Source of the DNA: Alphaproteobacteria bacterium 46_93_T64
GTDB taxonomy: Bacteria; Pseudomonadota; Alphaproteobacteria; Sneathiellales; Sneathiellaceae
Direction: 5' to 3'
Length of the DNA stretch: 64,000 bases
Assembly (NCBI GenBank): GCA_002163135.1
Contig: MAAN01000041.1
Coordinates: 129,020 to 193,019 of the forward strand
In this document: positions 17,413 to 28,180 of the stretch, piece after piece
Layout: every line of letters starts with the position of its first letter
Numbering within the stretch: position 1 is the stretch's first letter
The notes under the pieces: generated by a model
Databases searched by the model: none
Told to the model about the DNA's origin: nothing
Seen by the model: the letters and a program-made list of their open reading frames with translations, nothing else
Made by a program: the position numbers and the translations under genes

Positions 17413-19050
17413 ATGCGTATTTTAAAAACTGCTTTGCTCCTTGGTTTACTTTTCGTATTCGCTGAGGCAGAGCAACCAGTACATGCAGAGACCCTGCAGG
17501 AGCTGACCTCAGCGTTATCGGTAAAAAGTTATTCAAAAAAAGCAGTTGCAGTTAAAAAATTAGCGGCATCAGGTGCAGAAGAAGCCGGTGTTATTCTTCA
17601 TGCTTTGATGGACGGAGCCCTGTTTACTCGAAAAACAGATGGTAAAATCGTTCTCGGCTTAAAAAATGAGAGTATTTATAGTTTAAGTGACCCTATAAAC
17701 GGCAGTGCACTTGGACAGGCTAAAAAATCCGAACTTAAAAAAGTAAAAATCAATAACAAGGTTCGTATAGCTATTAGAGCTGGTCTTGGTAGGCTTGATC
17801 TGTCGCATCCAGACTCCGAAAAGCGTATTTCCGCGGCAGCTGCGATCTTTAAATCCGGCGATCCCTCTATGTTGGGTGTGTTACTGGAATTAGTAAAAAG
17901 CGAAACCGATGAAGATGTCTTGCCAGCCATAGTTCGAGCGGCTGCGGCATTGGAGCTTACCCATAGCTTGGATATCGATGCGCGTATTAATGCGGTGGCG
18001 CAGCTAAAGAGTACCGGCGGCCCAGAAGTAAAAGCATTGCTGATTAAAACACTGAGCAATATTCAGGGCCCTGCAACTCCGGAAAATCTGCAGCTTGAAA
18101 GCGCGCTCAAAGGAGCTTTGGCGGATGTTGAACGCCAGCTTGAAACCTATGGTTTGATTGAAAATTTATTTCAAGGCGTGTCCCTTGCATCGGTGTTGTT
18201 ATTGGCGGCCATTGGCCTTGCGGTGACGTTTGGTGTCATGGGTGTGATCAACATGGCCCATGGTGAGATGGTCATGATCGGCGCCTATACCACCTATGTA
18301 ATTCAGGAAACTTGCCGATTATATTTTCCGGGCTTCCTCGACTTTTCGCTTATCGTGGCCATTCCATTGGCGTTTGCCGTTGCCGGAACATTTGGCATTT
18401 TGTTGGAGCGTAGTGTTATCCGGTTTTTGTACGGACGTCCGCTTGAAACGTTGCTGGCAACTTGGGGAATTAGCTTAATTCTACAACAACTTGTTCGAAC
18501 AATTTTTGGCCCAACAAACAAAGAAGTAAGCACCCCCGGGTGGCTAAGCGGTGCTTGGGAGGTAACAAGCGGCCTATCGTTCACGTATAATCGGATCGCC
18601 ATTATTTTCTTCGCGTTGGTTGTTCTCTTTTTCCTGATGATGGTTTTGAAAAGAACCTTGTTCGGTCTTCAAATGCGTGCCGTAACACAAAACCGCATGA
18701 TGGCCCGTTCCATGGGGATTAAAAGCGCCCGGATTGACGCAATGACATTTGGCCTAGGATCCGGCGTCGCAGGTATGGCGGGCGTAGCGCTCAGCCAAAT
18801 TGATAATGTCAGTCCTAATCTTGGGCAAGCTTATATCATCGATAGCTTTATGGTTGTCGTTTTTGGTGGTGTTGGAAACCTATGGGGAACGCTGGTCGGG
18901 GCGGGAAGTCTAGGGATCGCAAACAAGTTTCTAGAACCTTATTCCGGTGCGGTTCTTGCCAAGATATTTGTGTTGGTCGCGATTATTCTCTTCATTCAAA
19001 AAAGGCCTCGGGGTTTGTTTGCCCTCAAAGGTCGTTCGGTAGAGGGTTGA
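17413..19050 (+). CDS. urtB: Urea ABC transporter permease UrtB
   Basis: 545 residues. Signal-like hydrophobic start (about 1-24), then an exported alpha-helical HEAT-like domain (about 25-240), then the branched-chain-type permease domain (about 250-540) with VMGVINMAHGEMVMIGAY, IRFLYGRPLETLLATWG, TLFGLQMRAVTQNRMMARSMG and a C-terminal FIQKRPRGLFALKGR. The long N-terminal extension is normal for UrtB and absent from LivH. With UrtC it forms the urea channel. Confidence 0.95.
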   Translation: MRILKTALLLGLLFVFAEAEQPVHAETLQELTSALSVKSYSKKAVAVKKLAASGAEEAGVILHALMDGALFTRKTDGKIVLGLKNESIYSLSDPINGSALGQAKKSELKKVKINNKVRIAIRAGLGRLDLSHPDSEKRISAAAAIFKSGDPSMLGVLLELVKSETDEDVLPAIVRAAAALELTHSLDIDARINAVAQLKSTGGPEVKALLIKTLSNIQGPATPENLQLESALKGALADVERQLETYGLIENLFQGVSLASVLLLAAIGLAVTFGVMGVINMAHGEMVMIGAYTTYVIQETCRLYFPGFLDFSLIVAIPLAFAVAGTFGILLERSVIRFLYGRPLETLLATWGISLILQQLVRTIFGPTNKEVSTPGWLSGAWEVTSGLSFTYNRIAIIFFALVVLFFLMMVLKRTLFGLQMRAVTQNRMMARSMGIKSARIDAMTFGLGSGVAGMAGVALSQIDNVSPNLGQAYIIDSFMVVVFGGVGNLWGTLVGAGSLGIANKFLEPYSGAVLAKIFVLVAIILFIQKRPRGLFALKGRSVEG

Positions 19051-19054
19051 TCGA

Positions 19055-20230
19055 ATGAACATACAAAAACTAACAGAAAAAGGCCCGTTTGTATCTCTAT
19101 TGATGGGTCTTCCTGGCGGCGGTAAAGCGTTTATGGGGATACTCCTTTCCGCCGCCATTTTTATTGTTGTGGGAAACCAGTTCGTGCCAGAAGGCAACTT
19201 CTTTCATGTGCCCACTTATATGGTCAGCCTGCTGGGAAAATACCTTTGCTACGCATTACTTGCTTTAAGTGTCGATCTTATCTGGGGTTTCTGTGGGATT
19301 TTAAGTCTTGGACATGGGGCATTTTTTGCTTTGGGTGGTTATGCCATGGGCATGTACTTGATGCGGCAAATCGGTGATCGCGGCGTTTACGGTAATGCAG
19401 AACTTCCTGATTTTATGGTGTTTCTAAATTGGCAGGAACTTCCGTGGTATTGGTTTGGGTTTGAGAGTTTTGCATTCGCTGCGTTAATGGTCATGCTGGT
19501 TCCGGGAATTCTAGCCTTTATCTTTGGCTGGTTCGCCTTCAGATCCCGCGTAACCGGTGTATATTTCTCCATTATCACGCAAGCGATGACCTATGCATTG
19601 CTCCTTTCGTTTTTCCGAAACGACATGGGTTTCGGGGGTAATAACGGCCTGACCGATTTTAAAGATATACTAGGCTTTGATTTAAGGGCGGACAGCACAA
19701 GGCTTGGACTGTTTGTCGGATCTGTATTGGCGCTTGCATTTGGATATCTGGTTTCATCGTTTGTAACCCAATCCAAGTTCGGACGTATTTTGATCGCCAT
19801 TCGCGATGCAGAAAGTCGGACACGATTTACCGGTTATCGTGTGGAATATTACAAACTTTCCGTCTTCGTGATGTCAGCTGTTTTGGCAGGAATTGCAGGC
19901 GCTCTTTATGTGCCGCAAGTGGGTATCATTAATCCATCGGAATTCTCTCCCGCAAATTCTATCGAGATTGTCATTTGGGTCGCTATTGGCGGGCGGGGAA
20001 CACTCTGGGGGGCCGTTCTGGGCGCTATATTGGTGAATTGGGGAAAAAGCTACTTTACCGGCGCCCTTCCAGAGGCGTGGCTCTACATGCTGGGTGGACT
20101 ATTTGTCTTCTCAACGTTGGTATTGCCAAAAGGCATCGTCGGAACTTTTCCAATTTTCTATGCAAATATTCGCTCTAAGCTTTCTGGAAAATCAGAGACG
20201 CGACAAGCCACTGAAGCGGGAGATATCTGA
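19055..20230 (+). CDS. urtC: Urea ABC transporter permease UrtC
   Basis: 391 residues with about ten membrane segments, LivM-like. Key blocks: LIWGFCGILSLGHGAFFALGG, FAFRSRVTGVYFSIITQA, GRILIAIRDAESRTRFTGY and AIGGRGTLWGAVLGA. Starts four bases after the urtB stop, with AGAGGG as ribosome site, and its stop overlaps the urtD start by one base. Works as a heterodimer with UrtB. Confidence 0.95.
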   Translation: MNIQKLTEKGPFVSLLMGLPGGGKAFMGILLSAAIFIVVGNQFVPEGNFFHVPTYMVSLLGKYLCYALLALSVDLIWGFCGILSLGHGAFFALGGYAMGMYLMRQIGDRGVYGNAELPDFMVFLNWQELPWYWFGFESFAFAALMVMLVPGILAFIFGWFAFRSRVTGVYFSIITQAMTYALLLSFFRNDMGFGGNNGLTDFKDILGFDLRADSTRLGLFVGSVLALAFGYLVSSFVTQSKFGRILIAIRDAESRTRFTGYRVEYYKLSVFVMSAVLAGIAGALYVPQVGIINPSEFSPANSIEIVIWVAIGGRGTLWGAVLGAILVNWGKSYFTGALPEAWLYMLGGLFVFSTLVLPKGIVGTFPIFYANIRSKLSGKSETRQATEAGDI

Positions 20231-21003
20231 TGGATATGAGTGTACACAATAAGATAGTCGATCCTGCATCCTCCATCCTGTATCTGGATGGCGTAAGTGT
20301 GAGCTTTGACGGATTTAAAGCACTGAATGATCTGAGTTTTGTCGTTCAACCCGGAGAAATGCGGGCGATCATCGGGCCAAATGGAGCCGGAAAAACGACC
20401 ATGATGGATGTCATTACGGGAAAAACACGCCCTGATGAGGGGGAGGTGTATTTCAGAGATGCAACCGACCTTACGCGGCTTGATGAAGCGAGAATTGCAA
20501 ATCTAGGCATTGGCCGAAAGTTTCAAAAACCCACAGTCTTCGAAAGCCATACGGTTTTTGACAATCTGGAACTTTCCTTGAAGTGCGATAAGAGCCCGTT
20601 TGCGTCGCTGTTTTCGAAACTGACTTCTGAACAATATGATCGTATCGAAGAAATCTTAGAGACTATCAGGTTGCAGGATCGGCGCGATTGGTTGGCGGGT
20701 AATTTGTCACATGGGCAAAAACAATGGCTGGAAATTGGAATGTTACTAATGCAGGATCCTGAACTTCTGCTGGTAGATGAACCTGTTGCCGGTATGACGG
20801 ACGCTGAAACTGTCCAGACAGCCGATCTCCTACGGTTAATTTCAAAAAGTCATTCGGTCGTTGTTGTCGAACACGATATGGAGTTTGTTCGCTCGCTAAA
20901 TTGTAAAGTGACTGTTCTGCATGAAGGTCACGTGTTGGCGGAAGGTAGTCTCGAAACGGTTGCGAGTAATCCACAAGTTATTGAAGTTTATTTGGGGCGC
21001 TGA
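20230..21003 (+). CDS. urtD: Urea ABC transporter ATPase UrtD
   Basis: 257 residues, LivG-type ATPase. Walker A GPNGAGKTT, Q-loop FQKPTVFESHTVFDNLELSL, signature LSHGQKQW (as usual in UrtD), Walker B LLLVDEPVAGM, switch histidine in VVEHDMEF. Translationally coupled to urtC (TGATG). Hydrolyses ATP to drive urea import together with UrtE. Confidence 0.95.
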   Translation: MDMSVHNKIVDPASSILYLDGVSVSFDGFKALNDLSFVVQPGEMRAIIGPNGAGKTTMMDVITGKTRPDEGEVYFRDATDLTRLDEARIANLGIGRKFQKPTVFESHTVFDNLELSLKCDKSPFASLFSKLTSEQYDRIEEILETIRLQDRRDWLAGNLSHGQKQWLEIGMLLMQDPELLLVDEPVAGMTDAETVQTADLLRLISKSHSVVVVEHDMEFVRSLNCKVTVLHEGHVLAEGSLETVASNPQVIEVYLGR

Positions 21004-21005
21004 TC

Positions 21006-21701
21006 ATGCTGAAAGTTGAAAATATCGATTTGTTTTATGGTGCAAGTCAGGCGCTTCGGAAAGTCTCCCTGGAAGTAAACAAGGGAGAGGTGACGTCGTT
21101 GATGGGGCGAAATGGCGTCGGAAAAACCAGCACACTTAGAGGCGTGGTTGGCCAACATCCGATTTCATCGGGAACAATCCACTGGGAAGGTGAAGATATC
21201 TCACAGTTGGGTGCTGCAGACAGGGCACGGCGGGGGATCGCCGTTATTCCTCAGGGTCGGGATATCTTTCCCTTACTGACAGTTGAAGAAAATTTGAAAA
21301 CCGGATTTGCCTGCCTTTCAAGATCCGACAGGAAAATTGATGCAGAAATCTATGATCTGTTCCCCGTGTTAAAAGACATGTTGGGACGACGCGGCGGTGA
21401 TTTGTCCGGAGGTCAGCAGCAACAGCTTGCAATTGCACGCGCGTTGGTTACAAAACCAAGGTTACTCGTACTGGACGAGCCAACCGAAGGGATCCAGCCG
21501 TCTATTATCAAGGATATCGCACGCGTTATTTCTATGTTGCGCGATAAAGGGGGGATGGCAATTTTATTGGTTGAGCAGTATTTTGAATTTGCAAGAGACC
21601 TTGCTGATCGCTTTGCGGTTATGGACCGGGGTGAAGTCGTGATGCACGGCTTGAAAAAGGATATGTTGGAAAGTGACGTTCGCAAATACCTTACAGTCTG
21701 A
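21006..21701 (+). CDS. urtE: Urea ABC transporter ATPase UrtE
   Basis: 231 residues, LivF-type ATPase. Walker A GRNGVGKTS, signature LSGGQQQQ, Walker B LLVLDEPTEGIQPS, switch region LLVEQYFEFA (the histidine position is Gln, common in LivF/UrtE). Begins two bases after urtD. The ureD gene starts 16 bases after its stop. Confidence 0.95.
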   Translation: MLKVENIDLFYGASQALRKVSLEVNKGEVTSLMGRNGVGKTSTLRGVVGQHPISSGTIHWEGEDISQLGAADRARRGIAVIPQGRDIFPLLTVEENLKTGFACLSRSDRKIDAEIYDLFPVLKDMLGRRGGDLSGGQQQQLAIARALVTKPRLLVLDEPTEGIQPSIIKDIARVISMLRDKGGMAILLVEQYFEFARDLADRFAVMDRGEVVMHGLKKDMLESDVRKYLTV

Positions 21702-21717
21702 TCAGGATGCCGTTGCT

Positions 21718-22542
21718 ATGCTGGCACGCTCTGAAGGGCGCGTGGAGATTTCTTTCAAACATGACGGAGAAGTGTCCTGTTTGAAGCATCTATATCAATC
21801 TGGTTGTGGCCGCGTACGTTTTCCGTCAGTGGATAATACTCGGTTTCCAGAAGCAGTTCTGATCAATACATCGGGCGGTCTAACTGGTGGCGATAACATG
21901 AGTTTTGACGTCGTCCTTCACGAAAAGGCTGAGTTAACAGTGACAGGGCAAGCCGCTGAAAAAATATACAAATCAATCGGTCCGGATGTAGTTGTTAGGG
22001 CTCGATTGAAAGTGGAAGAGGATGCCTATCTTGAGTGGTTGCCGCAAGAAACCATTCTGTTTGACCGGGCAAGACTAAATCGAGTGAATAAAATTGAATT
22101 GACGAAGAACAGCAAAGTATTGGCGGTTGAAGCCACTATTCTTGGACGTTCTGCCCATGGTGAAACTGTGAGCGATGCCAATTTGGTCGATGGTTGGGAA
22201 ATTCGGCGAGACGGCAAACTTGTTTGGTATGACCGCTTTCGCTTTGATGGAAATATGGAGGATGTATTGAAACGCCCTGCGCTGATGGATGGTGCCACCG
22301 CATTTGCAACCCTTATCGTTGCGGCATCTGATACAACGAAATATCTGGAGATTGCTCGGAAGGCAGAACAAAATGTCAGCAGTCGCATGGGAAGCACGTC
22401 GCTGGATGATGACCTAACAATTATTCGTTTTCTCGATAATGATCCACAAGCTCTTCGCAAAAATCTGGTATATGTCATTCAAAAATTACGAAAAAAACTC
22501 ATAGGCGTAGAGCTTCCAATGCCTGCCGTCTGGGAAATATAA
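21718..22542 (+). CDS. ureD: Urease accessory protein UreD
   Basis: 274 residues. UreD forms a complex with UreF and UreG that loads nickel into urease. Family blocks: [45 protein letters not shown] and LGRSAHGE. The open frame extends back into urtE, but ATG 21718 gives the usual family N-terminus and has an AGGA site ten bases ahead. The LFDRA and GGLTGGD motifs are intact. Confidence 0.94.
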   Translation: MLARSEGRVEISFKHDGEVSCLKHLYQSGCGRVRFPSVDNTRFPEAVLINTSGGLTGGDNMSFDVVLHEKAELTVTGQAAEKIYKSIGPDVVVRARLKVEEDAYLEWLPQETILFDRARLNRVNKIELTKNSKVLAVEATILGRSAHGETVSDANLVDGWEIRRDGKLVWYDRFRFDGNMEDVLKRPALMDGATAFATLIVAASDTTKYLEIARKAEQNVSSRMGSTSLDDDLTIIRFLDNDPQALRKNLVYVIQKLRKKLIGVELPMPAVWEI

Positions 22543-22553
22543 GGGGATATAGG

Positions 22554-22856
22554 ATGCAGTTATCACCAAGAGAGAAAGATAAACTTCTGGTGTCTCTGGC
22601 CGCTATGGTTGCTAGAGGCCGCTTGGACCGCGGTGTCAAATTGAATTACCCGGAAGCCATCGCACTCATTACAGATTATGTCATTGAAGGCGCCCGTGAC
22701 GGGAAGTCTGTTGCGGCGTTGATGAGTGAAGGGGGCACCGTTATCTCTAAAGGTCAGGTAATGGATGGTATCGCCGACATGCTGCCAGAAGTGCAGGTAG
22801 AAGCAACTTTTCCAGACGGGACAAAACTCGTCACAGTTCACAATCCCATCAGATAG
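22554..22856 (+). CDS. ureA: Urease subunit gamma
   Basis: 100 residues, the standard length for a separate gamma subunit. [12 protein letters not shown] start, [25 protein letters not shown] and [21 protein letters not shown]. Part of the (UreA-UreB-UreC)3 urease. Preceded by a GGGG-rich ribosome site; ten-base gap to ureB. Subunits are encoded separately, as in most proteobacteria, not fused as in Helicobacter. Confidence 0.97.
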   Translation: MQLSPREKDKLLVSLAAMVARGRLDRGVKLNYPEAIALITDYVIEGARDGKSVAALMSEGGTVISKGQVMDGIADMLPEVQVEATFPDGTKLVTVHNPIR

Positions 22857-22865
22857 GAGAGACCC

Positions 22866-23180
22866 ATGAAACCAGGTGAAATTATACCGGCTGACGGGGA
22901 AATCGAGCTAAATGTTGGGCGCGAAAAATGCACGATGCAAGTTGCCAACACTGGGGATCGGCCGGTTCAGGCTGGCAGTCATTATCATTTTGCAGAGGTA
23001 AATGGTGGTTTAGAGTTCGACCGGAAAAAAGCGCACGGGTTTAGGCTTGATATCGTATCTGGAACAGCCATTCGGTTTGAGCCGGGACAGACACGCAGTG
23101 TAAATTTGGTTGCGCTCGGTGGGATGCGGAAAGTCTATGGTTTTCGCGGTGACGTAATGGGAACCCTTGAGGAGAAATAA
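22866..23180 (+). CDS. ureB: Urease subunit beta
   Basis: 104 residues. [14 protein letters not shown] start, [21 protein letters not shown], and [16 protein letters not shown]. Standard length; GGAG ribosome site seven bases upstream; the stop lies one base before the ureC start. Structural subunit of urease that helps position the active-site flap of UreC. Confidence 0.97.
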   Translation: MKPGEIIPADGEIELNVGREKCTMQVANTGDRPVQAGSHYHFAEVNGGLEFDRKKAHGFRLDIVSGTAIRFEPGQTRSVNLVALGGMRKVYGFRGDVMGTLEEK

Positions 23181-23181
23181 A

Positions 23182-24894
23182 ATGACAACAAAAATCTCAA
23201 GACGCGCGTATGCAAATATGTTTGGGCCGACAGTGGGTGATAAAGTTCGGCTCGCCGATACAGAACTTTTCATTGAAGTTGAAAAAGACTTCACGACTTA
23301 CGGCGAAGAAGTGAAATTTGGCGGCGGTAAAGTTATTCGTGACGGTATGGGGCAGTCGCAAGTTACCCGTGCTGGCGGGGCCGCTGATACGGTGATTACC
23401 AATGCGCTTATTTTGGACCATTGGGGCATTGTTAAAGCCGACGTTGCGCTTAGAGATGGAAAAATTTTCCGAATTGGCAAAGCCGGAAATCCCGATATTC
23501 AGAGCGGTGTTGATATCATTATCGGCCCTTCGACTGAGATTATCGCTGGGGAGGGAAAAATCCTGACAGCTGGCGGTGTGGATGCACATATTCACTTTAT
23601 TTGTCCTCAACAAATCGAAGAAGCACTGGCGAGTGGCGTTACGACCATGATGGGCGGGGGAACAGGACCCGCAACGGGTACCAATGCAACCACTTGCACG
23701 CCGGGTGCCTTTCATATCGGACGGATGCTGCAAGCTGCGGAAGCTTTCCCTATGAATTTGGGCTTCTTTGGTAAAGGAAATGCGAGCCTGCCCGAAGGTT
23801 TGATAGAACAGGTAGAGGCAGGGGCTTGCGGATTGAAATTACACGAAGACTGGGGAACGACACCGGCGGCAATTGATTGTTGTCTTGGTGTTGCGGATGA
23901 AATGGACGTTCAGGTTCTTATCCATACGGATACTCTGAACGAAAGTGGTTTTGTTGAAGACACCATTGCAGCCTTTAAAGGCCGCACGATCCATGCTTTT
24001 CATACAGAAGGTGCGGGCGGCGGACATGCGCCAGACATCATCCGGTTAGCCAGTGAAGAAAACGTTATTCCCTCTTCCACAAATCCAACACGTCCGTTCA
24101 CTGTCAACACAATTGACGAACATTTGGACATGTTGATGGTTTGTCATCATCTGGATCCGAATATTCCAGAAGACGTTGCTTTCGCGGAAAGCCGAATTCG
24201 CAAAGAAACCATTGCCGCTGAAGATATCCTTCATGATTTGGGAGCGTTTTCAATTATCTCTTCCGACAGTCAGGCTATGGGCCGTGTGGGCGAAGTTCTA
24301 GTTCGCACTTGGCAAACAGCGGACAAGATGAAAAAACAACGCGGCCGATTAGCAGAAGAGAGCGGAGATAATGATAACTTCCGTGCCAAACGATATATTT
24401 CAAAATACACCATCAACCCAGCGATCGCACAAGGTATCGATAGCTATGTTGGATCAGTAGAACCTGGAAAGTTGGCAGACCTTGTTCTCTGGTCACCGGC
24501 CTTTTTCGGCGTTAAACCGGAATTGATATTGAAAAGCGGAACAATCGTGATGGCGCCAATGGGCGATCCAAATGCCTCAATCCCGACACCGCAACCCGTG
24601 CATTACCGTCCAATGTTTGGTGCATATGGCCGCAACCTTACAGCAAGTTCGGTTAGCTTCGTCAGTGAAGCCGCATTAAGCAACGATATCAAAGGAACTT
24701 TGGGGTTGGAGCGTGAAACTCTGCCTGTTCGCAATACTCGTGGTGGCATTGGAAAATCATCCATGATCCATAATGATGCAACGCCGGTGCTTGATGTGGA
24801 TCCTGAAACTTACATTGTGAAAGCGGACGGTGAAATTCTCGCATGTGAGCCAGCGACAGAGCTTCCGATGGCCCAACGTTATTTTATGTACTAA
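23182..24894 (+). CDS. ureC: Urease subunit alpha (catalytic)
   Basis: 570 residues. Every residue of the di-nickel site is present: H136 and H138 (DAHIH), K219 for carbamylation (GLKLHEDWG), H248 (LIHTDT), H274 (HAFHTEG) and D362 (SDSQAMGR). The mobile flap has C321-H322. It hydrolyses urea to ammonia and carbamate. I chose ATG 23182 with GGAGAAAT ahead; an in-frame start at 23167 lies inside ureB and has no advantage. The stop overlaps the ureE start (TAATG). Confidence 0.98.
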   Translation: MTTKISRRAYANMFGPTVGDKVRLADTELFIEVEKDFTTYGEEVKFGGGKVIRDGMGQSQVTRAGGAADTVITNALILDHWGIVKADVALRDGKIFRIGKAGNPDIQSGVDIIIGPSTEIIAGEGKILTAGGVDAHIHFICPQQIEEALASGVTTMMGGGTGPATGTNATTCTPGAFHIGRMLQAAEAFPMNLGFFGKGNASLPEGLIEQVEAGACGLKLHEDWGTTPAAIDCCLGVADEMDVQVLIHTDTLNESGFVEDTIAAFKGRTIHAFHTEGAGGGHAPDIIRLASEENVIPSSTNPTRPFTVNTIDEHLDMLMVCHHLDPNIPEDVAFAESRIRKETIAAEDILHDLGAFSIISSDSQAMGRVGEVLVRTWQTADKMKKQRGRLAEESGDNDNFRAKRYISKYTINPAIAQGIDSYVGSVEPGKLADLVLWSPAFFGVKPELILKSGTIVMAPMGDPNASIPTPQPVHYRPMFGAYGRNLTASSVSFVSEAALSNDIKGTLGLERETLPVRNTRGGIGKSSMIHNDATPVLDVDPETYIVKADGEILACEPATELPMAQRYFMY

Positions 24895-25397
24895 TGATGG
24901 AAACAGTTCTTGAATTTATACCTGCCGTCACTCCCTTTTCAGGGAAAACTGTTGGATCCGTAACTCTTGATTTTGACAGCCGTCGGCGCAGACGCATTCG
25001 TCTGACAACAGATGAAGGGCAGGATTTTTTGCTGAACCTAGCAGAAGTTGCGACCCTTCGGGACGGAGATGTTTTGATCCTTAAAACAGGAGACGGAATT
25101 GTTGTGAAGGCGGCGCCAGAACCGGTTGTCGATGTTACGTGTAAAGATACAGCAGAGCTTGTTCGGGTCGCATGGCATCTTGGTAACAGGCATCTTCCAA
25201 CACAGCTGCTTGGAGATCGCCTTCGTATCAGACAGGATCATGTGATAGAGGAAATGTTACAAATCTTGGGAGCTGTGCCGACACGTTTGTACGCGCCTTT
25301 TAATCCAGAAGGGGGGGCGTATGGACATGGGGAAACTCAAGGGCATGATCATGGGCACTCACATGATCATCCGCATTCTCATGGAAAAAATTCATGA
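24894..25397 (+). CDS. ureE: Urease nickel metallochaperone UreE with His-rich tail
   Basis: 167 residues. N-terminal peptide-binding domain, then the metal-binding domain with the dimer histidine region AWHLGNRHLPTQ. The C-terminal 24 residues hold eight histidines (GHDHGHSHDHPHSH), a nickel store as in Klebsiella UreE. It hands nickel to UreG and urease. Start codon either 24894 or 24897. The stop overlaps the ureF start (ATGA). Confidence 0.94.
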   Translation: MMETVLEFIPAVTPFSGKTVGSVTLDFDSRRRRRIRLTTDEGQDFLLNLAEVATLRDGDVLILKTGDGIVVKAAPEPVVDVTCKDTAELVRVAWHLGNRHLPTQLLGDRLRIRQDHVIEEMLQILGAVPTRLYAPFNPEGGAYGHGETQGHDHGHSHDHPHSHGKNS

Positions 25398-26074
25398 ATA
25401 TGAAGGGCCTGTATGAGTTGATGTCGTGGATGTCACCGTCCTATCCGGTGGGGGCCTATACCTACAGTCATGGCATCGAGTATGCCGTGGAGGCGGGGTT
25501 GATCCAAAACGTAGGCGACCTCATTCCTTGGATTTCAGATATTGTAGAATATGGCTCTGGCCGTATGGATAGTATTATTCTTTGTGAAACTTATCGTGCC
25601 GCGACATTGCAGAATGAAACACAATTGCTGGAAACGGCCGAGATCGGGTTTGCCTGCAGGGCAACCCGCGAACTGGATCTTGAAACCAGTGCGCAAGGCC
25701 GCGCATTTATGACAATTACAAAAGAAGTCTTCCCGTCAAAAAGCTTGCAAATCCTTCATGAAAAATGGAGCGGACCAATTGTGTATCCGGTTGCTGTTGC
25801 GGCAGCAGCGGCTGACAGGGATATTGGATTGGAGACGACACTTACAGCTTATCTACACGGATTTGTATCTAATTTGGTCTCTGCAGCAGTTCGAATTATA
25901 CCCCTTGGCCAGACGGATGGGCAGCGAGCGATTGCGGCGCTTGAAAGCGTGTGCGCGAACCAAGTCCAGGCTGCTTTATCTTCAACATTAGATGATTTGG
26001 GAAGCGCCACTTTGTTGGTGGATTGGTGCTCCTGCAAACATGAAACACAGTATACGAGGTTATTTAGATCATGA
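25394..26074 (+). CDS. ureF: Urease accessory protein UreF
   Basis: 226 residues, all-helical GTPase-regulating chaperone of the UreDFG complex. Blocks: [43 protein letters not shown] and [21 protein letters not shown]. Coupled by ATGA overlaps at both ends to ureE and ureG. Start 25394 or the in-frame ATG six bases later. Confidence 0.94.
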   Translation: MNMKGLYELMSWMSPSYPVGAYTYSHGIEYAVEAGLIQNVGDLIPWISDIVEYGSGRMDSIILCETYRAATLQNETQLLETAEIGFACRATRELDLETSAQGRAFMTITKEVFPSKSLQILHEKWSGPIVYPVAVAAAAADRDIGLETTLTAYLHGFVSNLVSAAVRIIPLGQTDGQRAIAALESVCANQVQAALSSTLDDLGSATLLVDWCSCKHETQYTRLFRS

Positions 26075-26697
26075 CAGCAAATGCAAATGGACCCTTGCGG
26101 GTAGGAATTGGTGGGCCCGTTGGTTCTGGTAAAACGGCGCTGACTGATGCCCTTTGTAAAACGTTACGGGATCATTACAATATTGCTGTTATCACTAACG
26201 ATATTTATACCCGCGAAGACGCAGAATTTTTAACCCGTTCTGGCGCCCTGTCACCTGACCGAATTGTGGGTGTGGAGACAGGGGGATGTCCCCATACAGC
26301 CATAAGGGAAGATGCTTCTATAAATTTGGCAGCTGTGGCGGACCTCAATGAAAAATTTGAGGATTTGGAGCTGATCTTGATCGAAAGCGGGGGCGATAAT
26401 CTTGCCGCAACATTTTCGCCTGAACTTGCTGACATAACTATCTATGTAATTGATGTTTCTGCGGGCGATAAAATTCCGCGTAAGGGCGGGCCGGGGATAA
26501 CAAGATCAGACTTGCTCGTAATTAACAAAATTGATTTAGCCCCATACGTGGGAGCCGATCTGGGTGTTATGGATCGAGATTCCAAAAAAATGCGGGGAAC
26601 GCGGCCCTTCGTATTCACCAATATTAAGGATGGTAAAGGGGTGCCAGAAGTCGCAAAATTTATTATCGAAACTGGCGGACTTGAACCACGAATATAA
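26071..26697 (+). CDS. ureG: Urease accessory GTPase UreG
   Basis: 208 residues, SIMIBI GTPase that delivers nickel. P-loop GPVGSGKT (15-22), nickel-binding C73-P74-H75 (TGGCPHTA), switch IESGGDNL and base-recognition VINKIDLAP. Last gene of the urt-ure operon; the next gene converges on it with two bases between stops. No strong terminator is visible here. Confidence 0.97.
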   Translation: MTANANGPLRVGIGGPVGSGKTALTDALCKTLRDHYNIAVITNDIYTREDAEFLTRSGALSPDRIVGVETGGCPHTAIREDASINLAAVADLNEKFEDLELILIESGGDNLAATFSPELADITIYVIDVSAGDKIPRKGGPGITRSDLLVINKIDLAPYVGADLGVMDRDSKKMRGTRPFVFTNIKDGKGVPEVAKFIIETGGLEPRI

Positions 26698-26699
26698 AC

Positions 26700-27050
26700 C
26701 TATTTAGTGGGCAGGTTTTTACTCTTGCATTCATATGTTCTGTAGGTTTGCTGAATGTAGCAAGAACGGCCTAAATTGATCACCAGATTACCTTTGCAGG
26801 TGAAAAAGCTTACCCATGCCTCATATTCCTTCTCTTCGCCTAGTTCCCCGGCTAGAAGGTAACGTGTGATATAGTCAATGACTTTTATTTTACTTCGGTC
26901 AATTGATAGCTTATCTAGATGCTCGTTAACAACCGGGCCGCAATCTTCTGCGTCATAAATGCCCATGCTTGCGTGAAGTGTTTGTCCGTGTCCAGTAGTT
27001 GCAAGGCTTAATCCGCAGAAAACAACACCCAGTAACAATGTATATTTCAT
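26700..27050 (-). CDS. Small secreted hypothetical protein
   Basis: 116 residues, not recognised. A signal peptide (about 1-22, KYTLLLGVVFCGLSLATTGHG) directs it to the periplasm. The mature part has four cysteines (ECG-type context at DCGPVV, FTCKGN, RSCYIQ, YECKSK), enough for two disulfides. ATG 27050 has a good GGAGGA site; an upstream start is worse. It is monocistronic and convergent to ureG, with no functional clue. Confidence 0.8.
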   Translation of the reverse strand: MKYTLLLGVVFCGLSLATTGHGQTLHASMGIYDAEDCGPVVNEHLDKLSIDRSKIKVIDYITRYLLAGELGEEKEYEAWVSFFTCKGNLVINLGRSCYIQQTYRTYECKSKNLPTK

Positions 27051-27229
27051 GACATCCTCCATCTGGTGACATAGGTCGTAAGGACTCTAATTACAATTTG
27101 GTGCAGGTTAGATTATTGGGCAACAATGCGGTCAAATATTCGAGATGTTGTGCTTTATTTCTTTGGAGACTACAGTCTTGGGGCAAACAATCTCTAATGC
27201 GCAATAATAAATAAAATAAAGGTGCTCGC

Positions 27230-28090
27230 ATGAATGTATGGCAAATTGGTGATGTCAAAATAACCCGTATTGTGGAAGTCGAAATGGCAGGGGGAACACG
27301 TTTCATCCTACCGGAAGCTACCCCAGAAGCTGTTCTTCCGATCAAATGGTTGGCGCCGCACTTTATGACAGAAAAGGGCAAACTGATTATGAGTATCCAT
27401 GCACTTGTGGTGGATACCGGATCACACCGGATTATCGTCGATACTTGTATTGGGAATGATAAAGAACGCGATATTCCTGCCTGGAACAATATGCAGACAT
27501 CTTTCTTGGGCGATCTGGAAGAGGCCGGATATCCGCGTGAGAGTATTGATGCTGTTCTGTGTACCCATCTGCATGTGGATCATGTGGGATGGAACACGAT
27601 GTTAAAAGACGGAGAATGGATTCCAACCTTTCCAAATGCACGATACCTGTTTGGTAAAACTGAGTGGGAACATTGGCAGCAGGAGGTAAATGACCAATAT
27701 GGCGAAGCTTTGGACGACTCTGTAAGGCCTATTGTGGACGCAGGGTTGGCAGAGTTTGTTGCCAGTGATTACCAAATTTGCGCAGAGGTTTCGTTGGTGC
27801 CGACACCAGGACATACACCAGGACATGTCAGTGTACGAATATCGTCAAACGGTGATGAAGCCTTTATCACAGGCGACTCTCTCCATCACCCGTGCCAGAT
27901 AGCACGACTGGATTGGTCATGCGCCGCCGATACTGATAAGGAAATGGCACGTGCTACCCGGACCGAAATGCTGGATGGGTTAGCAAACAGTGAAACACTC
28001 GTCATTGGAACCCATTTCGCAACACCTTCTGCCGGGCATGTAAAAAAAGACGAAGATGGTAGTTATTGGTTGAAGGTCATGTCGGATTAA
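27230..28090 (+). CDS. MBL-fold metallo-hydrolase
   Basis: 286 residues. The metallo-beta-lactamase signature is H113-x-H115-x-D117-H118 (THLHVDHVGWN), with further ligands in TPGHTPGH, TGDSLHH and IGTHF. Two-zinc hydrolase of the quorum-quenching/AHL-lactonase-like or YtnP-like branch; the substrate is not determined. AAGGTG ribosome site nine bases before the ATG. No signal peptide. Precedes a GST gene on the same strand by about 90 bases. Confidence 0.9.
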   Translation: MNVWQIGDVKITRIVEVEMAGGTRFILPEATPEAVLPIKWLAPHFMTEKGKLIMSIHALVVDTGSHRIIVDTCIGNDKERDIPAWNNMQTSFLGDLEEAGYPRESIDAVLCTHLHVDHVGWNTMLKDGEWIPTFPNARYLFGKTEWEHWQQEVNDQYGEALDDSVRPIVDAGLAEFVASDYQICAEVSLVPTPGHTPGHVSVRISSNGDEAFITGDSLHHPCQIARLDWSCAADTDKEMARATRTEMLDGLANSETLVIGTHFATPSAGHVKKDEDGSYWLKVMSD

Positions 28091-28180
28091 GGTGCTCTAG
28101 AGCGCTTTTCGCTGCGTTTTGCGAAGAACTGTGCTATTTACATCTTGGGGCGCAAAACATCTCTCGGTATGAGGAACAAA